Below, piece after piece: positions 61,809-64,000 of a stretch of DNA of 64,000 nt. This stretch comes from an uncultured Clostridia bacterium (GTDB lineage Bacteria; Bacillota; Clostridia; Oscillospirales; Acutalibacteraceae): contig CAMHOE010000005.1 of the NCBI GenBank assembly GCA_946186665.1, positions 1-64,000 on the forward strand, read 5' to 3'. The position numbers were made by a program, and so were the translations under genes. The first letter of the stretch is position 1; each line of letters starts with the position of its first letter. The notes below the pieces were generated by a model that was not told where the DNA came from, made no database searches, and saw only the letters and a list, made by a program, of their open reading frames with translations.

Positions 61809-62930
61809 CTAAAAATCCAATGGAAGGTCGTCCATATCAAGCTCGCTGGAGGTAACTATCTCCTTTCCGGTGCTTGTTGTCTGCTTGCTTTCTTCTTTTT
61901 CAGATGCGATATCGGAGGTAACAGGGATCTGTCCCATCATTGCTTCCGGCACCGGTCTGTACTGCATCAATGTTGAATAAATATTATCCTGCTGAGCGAG
62001 CGGCACTGCCTGCATTGGTATGCCGATGTTCGGCTGGGACACCTTATGCCTGACACTGTTTATGATGATTTCAAGCTCACTTTTGTATAGCATCAGCTCC
62101 GGATCAAGGGTCTTTATTCCCTTGAAGTCTTCTATTTCATGCTGGTTAAGGTACTTGCCCTTATAAAGCATTTTCATCATATTAAGAGTCGAAGCAAGCT
62201 CACCGAAGGACATTCCGTCCGTCATATCGCTCAGCTTTATAACATCAGCATTTTTTTCAGTAACAATATATTTATTATTCTGAAAAAAGTCCGAGAACAT
62301 ACTTAGCCTGTCCTGCTCAGTCGGCAGCGAAAGGCTGATTATCTCTGCTCCGCTTCTGACATACGGAACTATGGAGCTTTCATCATCACAACAGGCAGTA
62401 ACAATAAAATAGCCCTTTCCCTTGACCTGACGCAGCCGTTTAAGACAATCCGCAAAGCATACAGCTGTTTTTTTCTTTGACAGTATCGTATCCAGACTGC
62501 CGAATTTCAAAAAACAAAAGTAGTTTATACTCTTTTTGCCGGTTTCCTCATCGACCGTTACAGCATCATCAAGTATGGAGGTATATCCTGCAAGCTCCTT
62601 AAAGACAGCGCTTATATTGCGGCAGGTTTCCTTTGAGTCTGCGCCAAGAAGATCATATTCCGGTATTTCGAAAAGACGGTACTTACCGGAGGTGCATACC
62701 GTAGAAGCGTAGGCATTTTCAAGTGTGTGCTTACCGTAACCCACAGCTCCGGAAAAAATATAGGCATACAAAACAGGCGGCATACCAAAGAATTTCCATT
62801 CATTGTCACGCAGCACACTGCTGTACAGTATGCTGCGCCACTCACCGTTGCCGTAGAGCTTTTCGCTGTCCAGCCCGATCTTGGGAGGAGTATCTGTTTT
62901 ATAGTTTTCTAACCACTCAGAGCTGCTCAT
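61809..62930 (-). CDS. AAA+-like ATPase, BrxL-adjacent
   Basis: A 373-residue protein. A P-loop (SGAVGYGKHTL, about residues 59-69) is followed by a sensor-like strand (YFIVTACCDDESSIV) and SLSLPTEQDRLSMFSDFFQN, matching the helical lid of AAA+ ATPases. The Walker A ends GKH-T instead of GKS/T, and a Walker B acid is hard to place, so ATPase activity is uncertain. A disordered, Gln/Met-rich tail (residues 300-373) ends the protein. It lies 33 bases after the BrxL-like gene. Confidence 0.72.
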   Translation of the reverse strand: MSSSEWLENYKTDTPPKIGLDSEKLYGNGEWRSILYSSVLRDNEWKFFGMPPVLYAYIFSGAVGYGKHTLENAYASTVCTSGKYRLFEIPEYDLLGADSKETCRNISAVFKELAGYTSILDDAVTVDEETGKKSINYFCFLKFGSLDTILSKKKTAVCFADCLKRLRQVKGKGYFIVTACCDDESSIVPYVRSGAEIISLSLPTEQDRLSMFSDFFQNNKYIVTEKNADVIKLSDMTDGMSFGELASTLNMMKMLYKGKYLNQHEIEDFKGIKTLDPELMLYKSELEIIINSVRHKVSQPNIGIPMQAVPLAQQDNIYSTLMQYRPVPEAMMGQIPVTSDIASEKEESKQTTSTGKEIVTSSELDMDDLPLDF

Positions 62931-62963
62931 ATAATAACGCCTTTCATGCTTTTGCTTTTATTT

Positions 62964-64000
62964 TTACTCTCCGCTGATATCAGGGATATCAGGCTTGCTC
63001 AGAAACTCACTTTTTATCGTAATGTCCGGAATATTCAGCCCCTTGAACTCTCCGGGGTCAAGTATCGCCAGCTGCTTCTTGATAACGTCTCTCATCTCAA
63101 GTGCAGGTTCAAGACAGTATTTTCTGAACTGCTCTATATCTACCTTTTCAACATCCGTTGCATTCGGAAAGATAAGCTTCAGGAAACCTGTACAAATTCT
63201 TTTTATAGCCTCTGTGTCTCTTGTAGCGGCATCAGGCGGCAGCTGTAAAAGTCTGTCCACAACACTTCTGTATACCGGCTCTGAACGCAGCTTATGTATT
63301 ATCTCTCCGAAATATTCGGTGTTCAGCGCCCAGCCGTCGGCTTTCAGGCTTTCCTTCATTTTCGGCAGCTCCCAACCCTTGATAAAGCCGTGGAACCTGT
63401 CGATAAGCGCCGACTCGTGAAAAATTGCCGGAAGGTCACTGAACATATTCTCATTGACATCCATCTTTTCTGACAATATATTTCCAAGAAGAATAAGTCC
63501 GGCTTCACCTACGCCCCTGTGGTCTCCCACACGGTATTCGCCTGTTTCAAGGTAGCCTTTAAGAGCTCCCTGCATCTCCATCTCATCTGTAAATCTTATA
63601 CTCTGTATCTCGTCTAAAGCTACATAATCATAATGCGATACAAGCCCATGAGTCTTTTTGCTGATGTCATAGAACATCTTTGGTCTGGAAATACTTCCAC
63701 CGCTTACAAGCCAGCCATATTTGCTTATCTGGGTAAACACGTATGATTTGCCTGTCTCTTTAGGCGCAAGCTCTATAAGATTTACTCTCTTTTCCACAAA
63801 GGGCAGGAGACGCTTCAGCATAGCCATTTTCTGGGTCATGTCTGCATAGCCGTCAGGGTTATAGTCCACAGCCCCGATAAGCAGGTCTATCCATTCCTCT
63901 GTAGTGAAGTATTCTCTCGCCTTAGTATAATAATCAAGGTCTATTTTATAAGGGCAGAAGGGAGTAAAGCCCACAAGCTTGAATACATTGGTCTTGCCGT
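62964..64000 (-). CDS. BrxL-like Lon-related ATPase (5' end outside the window)
   Basis: At least 345 residues; the frame is open to the window edge (GKTNVFKLVGFTPF), so the N-terminus is missing. The ATPase core has the P-loop LAPKETGKSYVFTQISKYGW, the conserved WLVSGGSISRPKMFYDISKK, YDYVALDEIQSI (Walker B) and GEYRVGDHRGVGEAGLILLG. These are the signatures of BrxL, the Lon-like protein of BREX phage defence, now known as a DNA-dependent AAA+ helicase-like ring. No PglX, PglZ or BrxC gene is visible in the window. It begins a tight operon with AAA+ and RCC1 genes. Confidence 0.85.
   Translation of the reverse strand, partial: GKTNVFKLVGFTPFCPYKIDLDYYTKAREYFTTEEWIDLLIGAVDYNPDGYADMTQKMAMLKRLLPFVEKRVNLIELAPKETGKSYVFTQISKYGWLVSGGSISRPKMFYDISKKTHGLVSHYDYVALDEIQSIRFTDEMEMQGALKGYLETGEYRVGDHRGVGEAGLILLGNILSEKMDVNENMFSDLPAIFHESALIDRFHGFIKGWELPKMKESLKADGWALNTEYFGEIIHKLRSEPVYRSVVDRLLQLPPDAATRDTEAIKRICTGFLKLIFPNATDVEKVDIEQFRKYCLEPALEMRDVIKKQLAILDPGEFKGLNIPDITIKSEFLSKPDIPDISGE

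Noticed and set aside
62964..64000. A complete BREX locus
   Set aside because: Only a BrxL-like gene is visible; none of the other BREX genes occurs in the window, and the upstream side is cut off.
1..64000. CRISPR arrays
   Set aside because: No regularly spaced short repeats with unique spacers and no cas genes; the only tandem arrays are the 55-bp duplication and the 136-bp repeat.

Overview
The window looks like the chromosome of a low-to-moderate GC gut Firmicute of the Oscillospiraceae (Ruminococcus-like). This is an inference from gene content: flavodoxin and aldo/keto reductase clusters, an ACGX-type radical-SAM peptide locus, SipW-type signal peptidases with TasA-like substrates, luxS, and strong AGGAGG ribosome sites. 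No 16S gene or species marker is present. Nothing was searched against a database; family names come from motifs read in the translations.

Layout. 0.1-8.8 kb: a decayed LysR regulator, then a co-directional redox cluster (two flavodoxins, two lipoprotein hydrolases, a TetR regulator with two clear operators, a carboxymuconolactone-decarboxylase/cupin fusion, an FMN reductase, an Fe-S aldo/keto reductase, an ECF-type S component and DUF1893). 8.9-26.3 kb: a mosaic accessory region. It holds fragments of integrated elements (integrase C-terminus, Xre repressor, DUF4417, toxin/immunity-like pairs, a MuF head protein, a Tad2-like protein, an IS200 relic). Interleaved are an ACGX RiPP locus with its maturase and redox partners, more radical-SAM proteins, and single-gene modules. 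Five copies of a short core repeat and three copies of a terminator-promoter block recur between these modules with constant polarity, giving a cassette-array appearance. 26.3-39 kb: a secreted repeat protein, a fluoride-riboswitch-controlled cation/proton antiporter, an RCC1-repeat lipoprotein, a sigma factor with its membrane partner, a membrane hydrolase, and a three-gene stand-alone condensation / carrier protein / adenylation operon.

40.3-50.0 kb: one long operon with two SipW-type signal peptidases, four TasA/camelysin-like surface proteins (the first interrupted by an in-frame TAG) and a 1615-residue InlB-repeat giant. It looks like an extracellular-fibre factory. 50.1-54 kb: tiny peptide genes, a voltage-gated K+ channel, tRNA-Leu(GAG), a DUF6935 protein, luxS and intergenic repeats. 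54-58.4 kb: a VanW-domain membrane protein and a Na/Pi cotransporter. 58.5-64 kb (minus strand, running off the right edge): a BrxL-like Lon-related ATPase, a second AAA+ protein, an RCC1-repeat protein, DUF1294 and an FHA-domain protein.

Many genes carry single recent lesions (in-frame stops in LysR, MuF, TasA-like and TnpA genes; a 55-bp duplication; a one-base frameshift; a lost start codon). Either this strain is shedding accessory genes or the assembly has local errors. The strongest candidates for something undescribed are the cassette-like array, the BrxL-AAA-RCC1-FHA cluster and the TasA/SipW/InlB operon.
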